64,000 nt of DNA from an uncultured Sulfitobacter sp. Its GTDB lineage: Bacteria; Pseudomonadota; Alphaproteobacteria; Rhodobacterales; Rhodobacteraceae. Positions 1 through 9,078 of the stretch are shown here, piece after piece. The notes below the pieces were generated by a model. That model had not been told where the DNA came from. It made no database searches and worked only from the letters and a program-made list of their open reading frames with translations. The number at the start of each line of letters is the position of its first letter. The stretch's first letter is position 1. The position numbers and the translations under genes are program-made. The stretch is from the NCBI GenBank assembly GCA_905182645.1, contig CAJJCJ010000006.1:186001-250000 (forward strand), in the 5' to 3' direction.

Positions 1-1594
1 TCATGCGTCCAATTTTCGGCAATGCGCCAGCGATCATACCGCGCAGCCATTCGGCAGCACCGTCACCGGATAAATTGAATCGAGAGAACCCCGGCAGGTC
101 AAGAACACCAACGCCGTCGCGCACGGCTTCGCATTCTTCTTTGATGCGCGGCTGCCACGGGCCGTTGCGATCCCATGTATGGGTGGATTTCTCGGCTATA
201 TCGTCTCCGTCTTTGGCAAACCAATTGGCCCGTTCCCAACCGTTGTACGCGCCCATGACGCCACCCAATTCACGTATTTTCACATCAACTGGTGACAGCT
301 TTTTGTCGCGTGCCGCAGGCCATTCATGCTGCGGGAAATGCATGGCGTATTCGTGGCCGTAAACTTCCATTGCTTTGCGGTCACAATAATCCTGATCAGT
401 GTAATCCGTGTAACGGCGCGGATCGACGGCCCACATATCCCACTCGGTTTCGCCCTCAGTGATCCATTCAGCCATCACCTTGCCCGCACCACCACCTTGG
501 GTGATGCCAAAGGTAAACACGCAGGCTTCATAAGCATTCGGCACACCGGGCATTGGGCCCATCAGCGGCAGACCATCAGGCGCATATGGGATCGGTCCAT
601 TGATGACACGGCCAACACCACTGGTGCCAAGGATCGGCACACGCGCCATCGCATCCTCGATATACCATTCAAGACGCTCAAGATCATCCGGGAACAACTG
701 GAAACTAAAGTCTTCGGGCATCGGGTCAGTCGGTGACATCCAGTGACCCTTGCAGTTCCGCTCGTAGGGGCCAAGGTTCAGGCCGTTTTTGTCCTGGCGC
801 AGGTAATAGGAACTGTCGACATCACGCAGCAGCGGGACTTTGCGGCCCTCAGTTTCGGTCCATTCCTTCAGTTCCGGAATTTCTTCGGTCAGGAAAAACT
901 GGTGCGACATAGTGGCCATTGGCACAGTGCGCCCACCGTAAGGTTTGAACCATTCACCAACGCGCTGCGCATAATAACCAGCGGCGTTCACCACCTTTTC
1001 ACAGCGAATATCGCCTTTGTCGGTATGCACGATCCATTCATCGCCATCGCGGGTCACACCCGTGGCAGGGCAGAACCGCTCAATACGCGCGCCCAGCGCA
1101 CGGGCGCCTTTGGCAAGCGCTTGGGTCAACTGCGCGGGGTCAATATCACCATCATCAGGATCCCACATGCCGCCCACAAGATCGTGTGTTTCAAGAAACG
1201 GATACGCATCTTTCATGTCATGATTCGACATCATGTCGATATTCAAACCCTGATAGTTGGCCATCGCACGGGCGCGCTCAAATTCCTGCATCCGTTCTTT
1301 GGAATGCGCGAGCCGGATGGATCCGGTCACATGATAGTTCATCGGGTAGTCGACCTCGTCAGCCAACCCTGCATAAAGCCCCAGCGAATACCGCTGCATG
1401 TTCATGATCGCCCAAGACGTGGAAAACGACGGACAGTTGCCTGCGGCGTGCCACGTGGACCCAGCGGTCAATTCGTTTTTTTCCAGCAAAACACAATCAG
1501 TCCATCCCGCCAACGCAAGATGGTAAAGCGTTGATACACCGACAACGCCGCCTCCGATAATGACCACACGGGCCGTTGTTGGAAAATCGCTCAT
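1..1594 (-). CDS. Dimethylglycine/sarcosine dehydrogenase-like FAD oxidoreductase (3' end outside window)
   Basis: The gene starts at the ATG at 1594 and runs off the left edge, leaving 531 codons. The N-terminus has a dinucleotide-binding motif (VVIIGGGVVGVS, residues 10-21) and the sequence TAGSTWHAAG around residues 43-52. In dimethylglycine and sarcosine dehydrogenases the His of that motif carries covalent FAD. A DAO-type oxidase domain fills about residues 8-370, followed by the linker domain. From about residue 430 the sequence looks like the start of a GcvT-type folate-binding domain. The expected reaction is oxidative demethylation of an N-methyl amino acid in the cytoplasm with transfer of the one-carbon unit to tetrahydrofolate. 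Substrate cannot be fixed from sequence; dimethylglycine or sarcosine is most likely. The cupin regulator gene lies 74 bp upstream on the same strand. Confidence 0.85.
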   Translation of the reverse strand, partial: MSDFPTTARVVIIGGGVVGVSTLYHLALAGWTDCVLLEKNELTAGSTWHAAGNCPSFSTSWAIMNMQRYSLGLYAGLADEVDYPMNYHVTGSIRLAHSKERMQEFERARAMANYQGLNIDMMSNHDMKDAYPFLETHDLVGGMWDPDDGDIDPAQLTQALAKGARALGARIERFCPATGVTRDGDEWIVHTDKGDIRCEKVVNAAGYYAQRVGEWFKPYGGRTVPMATMSHQFFLTEEIPELKEWTETEGRKVPLLRDVDSSYYLRQDKNGLNLGPYERNCKGHWMSPTDPMPEDFSFQLFPDDLERLEWYIEDAMARVPILGTSGVGRVINGPIPYAPDGLPLMGPMPGVPNAYEACVFTFGITQGGGAGKVMAEWITEGETEWDMWAVDPRRYTDYTDQDYCDRKAMEVYGHEYAMHFPQHEWPAARDKKLSPVDVKIRELGGVMGAYNGWERANWFAKDGDDIAEKSTHTWDRNGPWQPRIKEECEAVRDGVGVLDLPGFSRFNLSGDGAAEWLRGMIAGALPKIGRM

Positions 1595-1668
1595 AGGTCT
1601 TGCTCCTGTTGCCGAACTCTGTCGGAATATTGTCGTTGCAACCCAATTTGGGCGTAATTCTTTGCCCG

Positions 1669-2265
1669 TTAATAAACAGGCGGTGCGATGACCCAGATCG
1701 CCTTGCAAGGCACATCATGGGGGTTGGCCCAGCGGTAATGCTGACCACGAATGCGAAAACTATCATCCGGATTTAGGTGAAAACAGGTGTCGTCAATCCA
1801 CAGATCAAGCTGACCAGATACGATGTAGCCCACTTCTTGGGTCGGCCGGCAAACCGCGTGTGTCATGGTCGCTCCAGCCTCGAATGCAGAATGCACAACC
1901 TCAAAGTCATCGGTCAGATCCGGCGAAAGCAGTTCCTCGACAAGCCCTGCTTCACGAGACCCAATCGGACGTCGGGCAGTTTTGCGCACGATGAAACCTT
2001 CTTCACCAACGGCTGCCGCGACGCGGAACAGGCTGGAAACCGACACGTCCAACATCCGTGCAAAAGCCCGCAGATCGTCAATGCTTGGCTCTGAAATATC
2101 GCGTTCAACCTGGCTAAGCCAGCCAACGGATTTGCCTAAATCATCCGCCATCGACGCAAGCGTCAGTCCACGCGCCTTGCGCAGGGCCCGTAAATCTGCG
2201 CCTAGGGTGCGTACTTCAGCTGGTAGCTTGTGAAGCATCGTGATTCCGTGAAAATTGTAGCTCAT
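1669..2265 (-). CDS. XRE-family regulator with C-terminal cupin domain
   Basis: A 198-residue protein with a helix-turn-helix at about residues 23-78 (RALRKARGLTLASMADDLGK, then WLSQVERDISEPSIDDL) and a small beta-barrel cupin domain from about 125 to the end. This architecture is typical of one-component regulators that sense a small ligand and act on the adjacent metabolic gene. It lies directly upstream of, and on the same strand as, the dimethylglycine/sarcosine dehydrogenase-like gene, so it probably controls that gene (inference). The start is uncertain: the Met at residue 10 (position 2238) has a GGA a few bases upstream and would also leave the HTH intact. Confidence 0.85.
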   Translation of the reverse strand: MSYNFHGITMLHKLPAEVRTLGADLRALRKARGLTLASMADDLGKSVGWLSQVERDISEPSIDDLRAFARMLDVSVSSLFRVAAAVGEEGFIVRKTARRPIGSREAGLVEELLSPDLTDDFEVVHSAFEAGATMTHAVCRPTQEVGYIVSGQLDLWIDDTCFHLNPDDSFRIRGQHYRWANPHDVPCKAIWVIAPPVY

Positions 2266-2322
2266 TTTTCATGCTGCCTCAGCATGCAGGAAAAAGCAAA
2301 GAAAAATTTCACGCGCGGTGAT

Positions 2323-2781
2323 TTATCTTGCTACGGCAAAGGTCGCCTTCAAAATTGATGCCATATGCGTGGCATCATCACCGTCGAATGCCGCAGGCTG
2401 ATCGCTGTCGATGTCAAACACCCCAAGCAATGTTCCGGCATCATTCCAAACCGGCAACACCAGCTCGGACCGTGTTGAACTTGCACAAGCGATATGACCC
2501 ACAAACGCATCCACATCAGCCACCAATTGCGTGGTTCCAGTACGGGCGGCAGCACCACAGACCCCACGCGAGAACGGGATTACAAGACAGCCGTGCCCAC
2601 CTTGGTACGGTCCGACTTTCAACACTTCAGGCCCAGTGACACGGTAAAAACCCGTCCAAGCGAACCGCGTATCCGCATGGTGAACTTCACATGCGACCGT
2701 GGCCATCAAAGACACCACGTCGGTTTCACCTTCGGTTAGCGCTGCAATTGTTTTTGCCAAAAGGTCGTAATCAACGCGCAT
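2323..2781 (-). CDS. Free methionine-(R)-sulfoxide reductase (GAF domain)
   Basis: A single GAF domain of 152 residues, the full length of the fRMsr family. The three cysteines of this family are present: Cys65 (GGHGC), Cys75 (RGVCGAA) and Cys99 (GHIACAS), within the characteristic run IPFSRGVCG and the acidic DIDSD segment near residues 123-127. Such enzymes reduce free Met-R-sulfoxide with thioredoxin as reductant and protect the cytosolic methionine pool from oxidation. The gene lies 37 bp downstream of the thiolase gene on the same strand and may be cotranscribed. A plain GAF sensor is less likely because all three cysteines are conserved. Confidence 0.88.
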   Translation of the reverse strand: MRVDYDLLAKTIAALTEGETDVVSLMATVACEVHHADTRFAWTGFYRVTGPEVLKVGPYQGGHGCLVIPFSRGVCGAAARTGTTQLVADVDAFVGHIACASSTRSELVLPVWNDAGTLLGVFDIDSDQPAAFDGDDATHMASILKATFAVAR

Positions 2782-2818
2782 CGCTTAGATCCTTTGCGGT
2801 GTTTGTGGCCGGAATAGA

Positions 2819-3982
2819 CTATGGGCGCTCTATCGCAATGGCAGTGCCTTCACCACCACCAATGCAAATCGCAGCGATGCCACGCTTAAGGTTTCGCGCC
2901 TCTAGGGCATGCAACAGCGTCACGATAATGCGCGCGCCTGATGCGCCAATCGGATGCCCCAATGCGCAGGCGCCACCGTTCACGTTCAATATCTCACGCG
3001 GGATGTTCAAGTCGTGCATGAACGCCATTGGGACAACCGCAAAGGCCTCGTTTACTTCCCAAAGATCGACGTCATCAACAGACCAGCCGATTTTTGCGAG
3101 CAGCTTTTGCGTTGCGGGCACAGGTGCGGTTGTAAATAGGTTCGGAGCTTGTGCATGGCTTGCATGCCCGATGATACGCGCACGTGACGGCCCATCTGTC
3201 GCACCTTCCCGGGCAATCACAAGGGCAGATGCGCCATCAGATATGCTTGACGCATTCGCCGCCGTCACGGTCCCATTTTCGCGAAAAGCAGGCTTGAGCT
3301 TGGGGATTTTATCGGGGCGTGCCGCACTTGGTTGCTCATCTGAATCCACAACGATCTCGGACTTGCGCGACCGAACCGTGACTGGTGCGATCTCGCGCGC
3401 AAACCCGCCGCCGTTTTGCGCGGCAATCGCGTTAGAAAGGGACGTCAGTGCAAAGTCGTCTTGGGCCGTACGCGTGAATTGGTAGGTTTCAGCGCAGTCC
3501 TCAGCGAATGAGCCCATAAGCCGACCTTTGTCATAGGCGTCTTCCAAACCGTCAAGGAACATACTGTCTTGAACGCTTTGGTGACCGATCCGCGCACCAC
3601 CGCGCAGCTTAGCCATCAGGTACGGCGCGTTGGTCATGCTTTCCATGCCACCCGCGACAATCACATCCGTGCCACCTGCTTTGATCTGATCAAACGCCAT
3701 CATAACGGCCTTCATTCCTGACCCACACATTTTATTGAGTGTCGTTGCAGGGACAGCGTCCGAAAGCCCACCATGGAAACTTGCTTGGCGCGCGGGTGCT
3801 TGTCCCAAACCTGCAGGCAAAACGCAGCCCATCAGTACCTCATCCACGGTTGGCTGACCGGCACCGAGCAAAGCAGCCTTGATCGCCACACCACCAAGGG
3901 TCGGCGCGTCAACATCTGCAAAACCGCCTTGAAACCCCCCCATCGGCGTGCGCGAGGCTCCTGTGATAACGACTGAAGTCAT
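2819..3982 (-). CDS. Acetyl-CoA acetyltransferase (thiolase)
   Basis: A 387-residue thiolase of normal length. The nucleophilic cysteine is Cys86 in NKMCGSGM. The second half holds the NEAFA loop, the catalytic His343 in GHPIGASG and Cys373 in CIGGGEG, so all four catalytic loops are intact. It condenses two acetyl-CoA or cleaves acetoacetyl-CoA in the cytoplasm. The start is supported by AAAGGA eight bases upstream of the ATG. No phaB or other PHB gene is next to it, so a biosynthetic or degradative role is undecided. The gene is divergent from the ggt-family gene across a 283-bp intergenic region that must hold both promoters. Confidence 0.93.
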   Translation of the reverse strand: MTSVVITGASRTPMGGFQGGFADVDAPTLGGVAIKAALLGAGQPTVDEVLMGCVLPAGLGQAPARQASFHGGLSDAVPATTLNKMCGSGMKAVMMAFDQIKAGGTDVIVAGGMESMTNAPYLMAKLRGGARIGHQSVQDSMFLDGLEDAYDKGRLMGSFAEDCAETYQFTRTAQDDFALTSLSNAIAAQNGGGFAREIAPVTVRSRKSEIVVDSDEQPSAARPDKIPKLKPAFRENGTVTAANASSISDGASALVIAREGATDGPSRARIIGHASHAQAPNLFTTAPVPATQKLLAKIGWSVDDVDLWEVNEAFAVVPMAFMHDLNIPREILNVNGGACALGHPIGASGARIIVTLLHALEARNLKRGIAAICIGGGEGTAIAIERP

Positions 3983-4265
3983 GGTTCATCCTTTCGTGTT
4001 TTGCTTGGAATTGAACGTATGTTCTTTTCCAATGCAAGAAAAGGATTTTGACTGATATTCCGATCCGCCATTAAACCGTCTTGTTTTGTACATTTTACAG
4101 CCACGATCACGGAACAAAGATAGGCTTATGGCTGAATAGCTTAGCTCGACGCCGTGTATATCAAGCCCCCACCCAGTTGCACGGCATCGAGGAACCTCCC
4201 CTTTTATCATTGCACCCATCGTATGTTGCCCTAGGTTTCAGCACAGGAAAATATGGGGATTTTGA

Positions 4266-5843
4266 ATGCGCGATTTTCAAAAGCAGGGCCGGTCGGCGGT
4301 TTTTGCAACAAACGGAATGTGCGCTACGTCGCACCCACTGGCTGCGAAAGTCGCCGTTCAAATGTTAGAGGCTGGTGGCAATGCCGTTGATGCAGCAATT
4401 GCTGGGGCTGTCTTGCTGGGAATTTGCGAACCGCAGATGACCGGCATTGGCGGAGACTGCTTTGTGCTGCTGACGCCGCCCGGCGAAGATCGCGTTGTCG
4501 CGCTGAATGGATCAGGCCGCGCCCCTGCTGGCTTGGACGCTAATCTTTTGCGCGATAAAGGTATGACCACTGTACCACTGGGTGGTCCAGAAGCCGTCAC
4601 CATTCCCGGCGCGGTCGATGCATTTTGCAGGTTGTCTGCCGATTTCGGAAAATTGGGGCTTAAGGCCTCACTGGCCCCTGCTATTCATTACGCAGATACG
4701 GGCGTCCCAGTTGCGCCGCGTGTGGCGTTTGACTGGGCGCTATCGACGGATGCGCTGCAAGGGACGGCGCGCGACGCCTATCTGATCAATGGGAAAGCCC
4801 CAACCGCGGGCCAAATATTCCGCGCACCCGGCCAAGCAGATGTATTGCGTCGGATCGCTATGAACGGACGTGAAGCATTTTACGAAGGCGAAGTCGCCGA
4901 AGATATGGTCGCTGCGCTAAACGCGCGTGGCGGTGTTCATACGCTTGCTGACTTTGCCAATTGCGCAAGCGAATACACGGCCCCGATTACTGGCGGCTAT
5001 GGCGGGCTGGACCTTTGGGAGCATCCACCAAACGGGCAAGGCGCAACTGCAATTTTGCTACTCAATATCCTAAAGCATTTTGACATCGCCGGCATGGATC
5101 CGTTTGGGATTGAACGCGCGCATATTGAGGCCGAAGCGACTAAATTGGCCTATGACGCCCGCAACCGCTTTGTGGCTGATCCCGACTATATGACCAAGCT
5201 CGATCATATGATGGCGCCTGAAACCGCAGCGGACCTTGCAGCGTTGATCAATCCCAAAAAGGCTATGCCGGCATCCGTTCCGGGGACAGAGGCCGTGCAC
5301 AAAGACACAATCTACATCACGGTCGTCGACAAGGACCGCATGTGTGTATCGCTGATCTATTCCGTATTCCATTCGTTTGGGTCGGGCATCGCCTCAGACA
5401 AATTTGACGTCTTGTTCCAAAATCGTGGCGCTGGTTTTACATTGGACAAGGGGCACCCGAACGAGGCAGGCGGTGGCAAGCGGCCAATGCACACGATCAT
5501 TCCCGGGCTTCTTAAGAAAAACGGATCAAATTATATGCCGTTTGGCGTGATGGGGGGGGCCTATCAATCCACCGGTCATGCGCGGTTCGTGACCAACCTC
5601 AGTGATTTTGGAATGGACGTCCAATCAGCCATCGATGGACCACGTTGCTTTGCAGATAACGGTACGCTGAAAGTTGAAACAACCTATGGACCCGATGTGC
5701 ATGCTGGACTAGCGGATTTGGGCCACAACGTCATGATCCCTGAAGGACCGATCGGTGGCGCGCAAGCGATTGCCTTGGGCGATGATGGCGTGCTTATCGG
5801 TGGATCAGATCCTCGCAAAGACGGGTGTGCGTTGGGTTACTGA
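4266..5843 (+). CDS. Gamma-glutamyltransferase family protein
   Basis: A 525-residue Ntn-hydrolase of the GGT family. The N-terminal part has the family hallmarks GGNAVDAAIA (38-47) and MTGIGGDCFV. The autocatalytic threonine is probably Thr348 in KDTIYITVVD, followed by VSLIYSVFHSFGSGI and the late motif GGAYQSTGHAR. This resembles the YwrD-like branch with no evident signal peptide, so it should act in the cytoplasm rather than on extracellular glutathione like classical periplasmic GGT. Processing to large and small chains would occur before Thr348. The exact substrate (glutathione conjugates or another gamma-glutamyl compound) is unknown. Confidence 0.88.
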   Translation: MRDFQKQGRSAVFATNGMCATSHPLAAKVAVQMLEAGGNAVDAAIAGAVLLGICEPQMTGIGGDCFVLLTPPGEDRVVALNGSGRAPAGLDANLLRDKGMTTVPLGGPEAVTIPGAVDAFCRLSADFGKLGLKASLAPAIHYADTGVPVAPRVAFDWALSTDALQGTARDAYLINGKAPTAGQIFRAPGQADVLRRIAMNGREAFYEGEVAEDMVAALNARGGVHTLADFANCASEYTAPITGGYGGLDLWEHPPNGQGATAILLLNILKHFDIAGMDPFGIERAHIEAEATKLAYDARNRFVADPDYMTKLDHMMAPETAADLAALINPKKAMPASVPGTEAVHKDTIYITVVDKDRMCVSLIYSVFHSFGSGIASDKFDVLFQNRGAGFTLDKGHPNEAGGGKRPMHTIIPGLLKKNGSNYMPFGVMGGAYQSTGHARFVTNLSDFGMDVQSAIDGPRCFADNGTLKVETTYGPDVHAGLADLGHNVMIPEGPIGGAQAIALGDDGVLIGGSDPRKDGCALGY

Positions 5844-5866
5844 CGTAGGATGGGTTTTAACCCATC
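5844..5866. repeat. Dispersed palindromic repeat, copy 1
   Basis: A short palindrome, core GGATGGGTTTTAACCCATC, begins immediately after the stop codon of the ggt-family gene. A 23-bp identical copy is at 36920-36942. It can fold into a small hairpin between the convergent genes ggt and hspQ. The size, palindromic form and intergenic position match REP-like extragenic repeats. Confidence 0.7.
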
Positions 5867-5875
5867 TTCCTATAT

Positions 5876-6205
5876 TCAGTTCAGTTGAACTTGCAGCGGG
5901 TACTGCCCGTCCTCAAAAGGACCAAACAGATCTTCCAGATCGGGATGTTCGACTGGCTGGCCAGAATAGTCGGCCACAAGGTTCTGCTCCGACACATAAG
6001 CCACATAATAGCTTTGGTCGTTTTCGGCCAATAAATGGTAAAACGGCTGCTCTTTTGTCGGACGACTATCCTCTGGGATCGCCTCGTACCACGCATCCGT
6101 ATTTGAGAACATTGCGTCCACGTCAAACACCACCCCTCGGAAAGGATGCTTGCGATGCCGTACAACTTGGCCCAAATGATATTTAGCGCGTGATTGGAAC
6201 ATCAA
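5876..6205 (-). CDS. hspQ: Heat shock protein HspQ
   Basis: A 109-residue protein with the HspQ/YccV fold signature: KYHLGQVVRHRKHPFRGVV near the N-terminus, WYEAIPEDSRP in the middle and the QPFYHLLAENDQSYYVAYV strand pair. In other proteobacteria HspQ is an accessory factor for Lon-type proteolysis and binds hemimethylated oriC DNA in vitro. The first two codons are both ATG (6205, 6202), so the start is uncertain by one residue. The gene is convergent with the ggt-family gene and lies alone on its strand. No heat-shock promoter is evident by eye. Confidence 0.92.
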   Translation of the reverse strand: MMFQSRAKYHLGQVVRHRKHPFRGVVFDVDAMFSNTDAWYEAIPEDSRPTKEQPFYHLLAENDQSYYVAYVSEQNLVADYSGQPVEHPDLEDLFGPFEDGQYPLQVQLN

Positions 6206-6285
6206 AAACGTACCCCCGTTGGCCTTTTAGCCCTCTCTGATGCGCCATGTCTATGGGCAGGGCATCGATTTGAAGGAAACAGTCT

Positions 6286-7167
6286 GTGAACCTAGCACTA
6301 ACAGTCCTAAATATCACCGCACCTATATTCATTTTGGCCGCTGTTGGCTATGGTTGGGTCAAGTTGGGGTTCGAGTACCGCGTGGAGTTTGTCACGCGGT
6401 TGGCGATGACCCTGTCGGTCCCATGCCTGATCTTCGTGGCGCTAATGACTGCGGACATCGACCCCCAAGCCCTTGGGTCCTTGTCACTTGCTAGTTTTAC
6501 GGCGTACGGCCTTGTTTCCATAGTATTCCTGGGCATCGTCAAGTTGCGAAAACTGGATACATCAACCTATCTTGCACCGCTCGTCTTTGGAAACACTGGC
6601 AACCTTGGCCTGCCATTAGCTATGTTCGCATTTGGCGAAGAAGGGCTCAGCTATGCAGTCGTAGTTTTCGCAGTCATGGCGATATTATCGTTCACAATCG
6701 GTGTCTGGGTCGTTGCAGGCGGAGGCTCGCCTATCCGCGTCATCAAGGAACCCGTTGTGGCAGCAACATTTCTTGGTGCGCTATTTTTGTGGCAAGGATG
6801 GCAGACACCCATCTTCTTGACCAACGCACTTGAGCTCATTGGGCAGATGGCGATTCCGATTATGTTGATCACACTTGGCGTCGCCATCGCGCGGTTGGAA
6901 ACGAACGATATGGGACGTGCGGTATGGTTGTCAGCGATTAAGGTTGTGGTCAGCGCAGGCGCCGCATGGACAGCCGCACGTTGGTTTGGTTTAGCCCCAA
7001 TTCCCAGTGCCGTTTTGATCGTGCAACTTGCTACTCCAGTCGCCGTCACCTCATACCTACTTGCCAAAAAATACGGTCATGAAGCACAGCCCGTTGCAGG
7101 ACTAGTCGTCGCATCAACATTGCTTTGCGTGATCAGTTTACCGCTTATCCTTGCATTCGTGATCTAA
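6286..7167 (+). CDS. AEC-family transporter (auxin efflux carrier type)
   Basis: A 293-residue, strongly hydrophobic protein with about ten membrane segments. The family signs are FGNTGNLGLPLAMFAFG near residues 100-116 and the C-terminal QLATPVAVTSYLLAKKYG segment. Prokaryotic AEC proteins are inner-membrane carriers, some of which move malate or other carboxylates; the substrate here is unknown. The likely start is GTG at 6286, since the hydrophobic first helix begins directly after it. It stands as a single gene between hspQ (divergent) and the transglycosylase gene. Confidence 0.85.
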   Translation: MNLALTVLNITAPIFILAAVGYGWVKLGFEYRVEFVTRLAMTLSVPCLIFVALMTADIDPQALGSLSLASFTAYGLVSIVFLGIVKLRKLDTSTYLAPLVFGNTGNLGLPLAMFAFGEEGLSYAVVVFAVMAILSFTIGVWVVAGGGSPIRVIKEPVVAATFLGALFLWQGWQTPIFLTNALELIGQMAIPIMLITLGVAIARLETNDMGRAVWLSAIKVVVSAGAAWTAARWFGLAPIPSAVLIVQLATPVAVTSYLLAKKYGHEAQPVAGLVVASTLLCVISLPLILAFVI

Positions 7168-7246
7168 CCAAGTCGCCAAAGCTGTTCACAGGGCGATGAA
7201 AATCTTTTAAGGTGGAAAAAAAGACAAAACAAAAAGCGAGTGGCAG

Positions 7247-7831
7247 ATGAGCAGATTGTTCCGCGCAATAATACTTTTAGTGGCTTTAGGGAGCTGTGGG
7301 TCGAGGAATTTCTCGGTGCCGCGCAATCTTGATAACGCCTGTCAAATTGTATCTGAGCGCCCAGCATACCTTCGGGCCTTTAAGGCAACTGAACGCAAAT
7401 GGGGCGTTCCTGTCTCTGCTTTGATGGCGATTATCTATCAGGAAAGTAAATTCATCGGGAACAACCGAACCCCGCATCGATATGCGCTGGGCGTCATTCC
7501 AATTGGTCGCCAGTCGTCGGCATTTGGATATTCCCAAGCCCTTGATGGCACATGGAAAGAATACCAACGTGCCGAAGGTGGGTCTGGCGCACGTCGCGAC
7601 AACATCAGGGACGCGACGGACTTTATGGGGTGGTACATGTCGCTGACCAAAGCCGAAGTCGGCTTGGCAATGAACGACACCCGCAATCAGTACCTAGCCT
7701 ATCACGATGGCCGGACCGGATATAAGCGCGGCACGTGGAAAAACAAAAGTTGGCTTGTCCGTATCGCAAATGAAGTCGACGCACGTGCGGTAATGTACGA
7801 CGCGCAGCTACGATCTTGTCGCAAAATTTAG
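7247..7831 (+). CDS. Lipoprotein with lytic transglycosylase (SLT) domain
   Basis: A 194-residue protein. The N-terminus is a type II signal peptide ending in LVALGSC, so Cys17 is the lipidated residue and the protein should sit in the outer membrane or periplasm. The SLT domain follows: LMAIIYQESKF contains the probable catalytic Glu66, then SSAFGYSQALDGTWKEY and YLAYHDGRTGYKRGTW. It would cleave the glycan strands of peptidoglycan. This small lipoprotein form is common in Rhodobacteraceae. An intrinsic terminator follows directly. Confidence 0.85.
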   Translation: MSRLFRAIILLVALGSCGSRNFSVPRNLDNACQIVSERPAYLRAFKATERKWGVPVSALMAIIYQESKFIGNNRTPHRYALGVIPIGRQSSAFGYSQALDGTWKEYQRAEGGSGARRDNIRDATDFMGWYMSLTKAEVGLAMNDTRNQYLAYHDGRTGYKRGTWKNKSWLVRIANEVDARAVMYDAQLRSCRKI

Positions 7832-7832
7832 C

Positions 7833-7865
7833 AAAAAAGGGCGCCTCAGTCAGGCGCCCCTTTTT
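7833..7865. terminator. Intrinsic terminator, bidirectional
   Basis: An 8-bp perfect stem GGGCGCCT/AGGCGCCC (7839-7846 with 7852-7859), with an A run before and a T run after. It sits between the convergent transglycosylase gene and lolA and can serve both. Confidence 0.85.
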
Positions 7866-7878
7866 AATGCGAACGGGT

Positions 7879-8484
7879 TCAATTATTCCAATTTTTCGTC
7901 TCATTGACGATATTGAACTTAATATCGTTGATCCGGCCGCCACGCACCAGATCGTTCAAAATCATCGTAGTCTGACTACCAACTTCGTCAGTGACAATCC
8001 ATTGACGTAGCTCAACCGGATTGGCCGTGAATACCATTTGAATATTGCCGTATTGCGGATGTGCAGGATCTTGAGCAGTGACAGTCGTTGTCGTGCCGTC
8101 CGACGTATGCCCCATGACCATGCTGGCCCGCGCAAGATCGACATTGCGTTCGAGAATAATCTTAAGCGGTGTCTGGTTCAGCGGATACCGATCCGGCCCA
8201 TTGTTGGACCGCGGATCGAAGATCGCGACTTGCCCACCACCTGCCATCACAAGCGAATTGTCCGGTGCGTTATATTCAAACCGGATCCGCCCTGGCCGTT
8301 TGATGTATATCTGACCCGTCGACAGCGTCCCATCTGCGTTGATCTGCGTGAACCCACCTTGTGCCGTTTGAAGCCCGTTCAAATACGCTGACACTTGGTC
8401 CAGCGAAAGTCCCTGAGCGACTGCCGGTGTCGCCGTCAAAACCACAGCTGCGGTCCAAGCCATAAAGGAACGTCGTTTCATCAT
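7879..8484 (-). CDS. lolA: Outer-membrane lipoprotein carrier protein LolA
   Basis: A 201-residue periplasmic protein. A signal peptide is seen at residues 1-23 (twin Arg-containing charged start MMKRRS, hydrophobic core, cleavage after AVA). The mature part has the LolA pattern: GGFTQINADGTLSTGQIYIKRPGRIRFEY and the later IIL/VDLARASM region. LolA carries lipoproteins released by LolCDE across the periplasm to the outer membrane. In many relatives lolA follows ftsK. Here no ftsK is found upstream, and instead there is a gene-poor stretch and a tRNA gene. Confidence 0.92.
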   Translation of the reverse strand: MMKRRSFMAWTAAVVLTATPAVAQGLSLDQVSAYLNGLQTAQGGFTQINADGTLSTGQIYIKRPGRIRFEYNAPDNSLVMAGGGQVAIFDPRSNNGPDRYPLNQTPLKIILERNVDLARASMVMGHTSDGTTTTVTAQDPAHPQYGNIQMVFTANPVELRQWIVTDEVGSQTTMILNDLVRGGRINDIKFNIVNETKNWNN

Positions 8485-8899
8485 ACTATCTTACCTTATT
8501 TGCGCAGGGTCATAATGCACCTGACAGATAGGCATCAACCTGAGAGATAGCCAGATGATAAGCAATAACGCGCCGCACGCCATCCGATAACATCCTGGTG
8601 TCCAGGTCGTTCTACCAATGGCTTTACAGGACTGGGCAATCAGAACGGTAGTGTCGCAAGGTTTCGGATTTCAGCTGCATTGCCGAGCGTGTCGAGCAAG
8701 ATCACACACTTTCCCCAAGCTAAGTCAGGATTGAAGAGTTGATCAGGTGCTATCAAACAAATGCGAACCAGTCTCGGCAAGGATAATGAGGCCACCCTTT
8801 ATGCCACACCGAGTTGACGCCACTCGCAGAGAGCAGCGGCGCGATTAAGCTTGAAATTTGATTGGCTATAGAAGTGGAGGCTAAAAAGAGACTAGATAA
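8485..8899 (-). other. Gene-poor stretch with possible decayed reading frame
   Basis: No intact gene is visible. On the minus strand one frame from about 8900 to 8640 gives two coding-like runs separated by a single TAA (8799-8801). The first ends in LCEWRQLGVA, and the second contains APDQLFNPDLAWGK and LLDTLGNAAEIRNLATLPF before a TGA at 8640-8642. I do not recognise the family. Stop density is below random in this frame but the run is short, so the case for a pseudogene is weak. Confidence 0.25.
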
Positions 8900-8933
8900 G
8901 AAAAAGGGCTTAGCAGTCTATTGCTAAGCCCTT
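8900..8933 (-). terminator. Intrinsic terminator of tRNA-Arg
   Basis: A perfect 12-bp stem (AAGGGCTTAGCA, 8904-8915, with its complement at 8922-8933) and a 6-base loop. Read on the minus strand it is followed by a T run and lies 8 bases after the CCA end of the tRNA gene. Confidence 0.85.
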
Positions 8934-8941
8934 GAATTATT

Positions 8942-9018
8942 TGGTGGACTGGGGAGGATTCGAACCCCCGACCCCTTGATTCGTAGTCAAGTACTCTATC
9001 CAACTGAGCTACCAATCC
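8942..9018 (-). tRNA. tRNA-Arg (anticodon ACG)
   Basis: A 77-nt cloverleaf is seen on the minus strand. The 7-bp acceptor stem GGATTGG/CCAGTCC has one T-G wobble. The D-arm is GCTCAGTTGGATAGAGT, the anticodon stem-loop CTTGA-CTACGAA-TCAAG gives anticodon ACG, and the T-loop is GGTTCGAATCC. The CCA end is encoded. It decodes CGU and, after A34-to-inosine editing, CGC and CGA. Confidence 0.97.
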
Positions 9019-9078
9019 ACTGTGAGGCTGCATTTAGCGGGGCCGCGCGGTTGATGCAAGGCTAAATGCGAACTTTCT

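Noticed and set aside
743-1534. Plus-strand frame of 263 codons
   Set aside because: The minus strand encodes a clear FAD-dependent dehydrogenase across the whole stretch, so this is a shadow frame.
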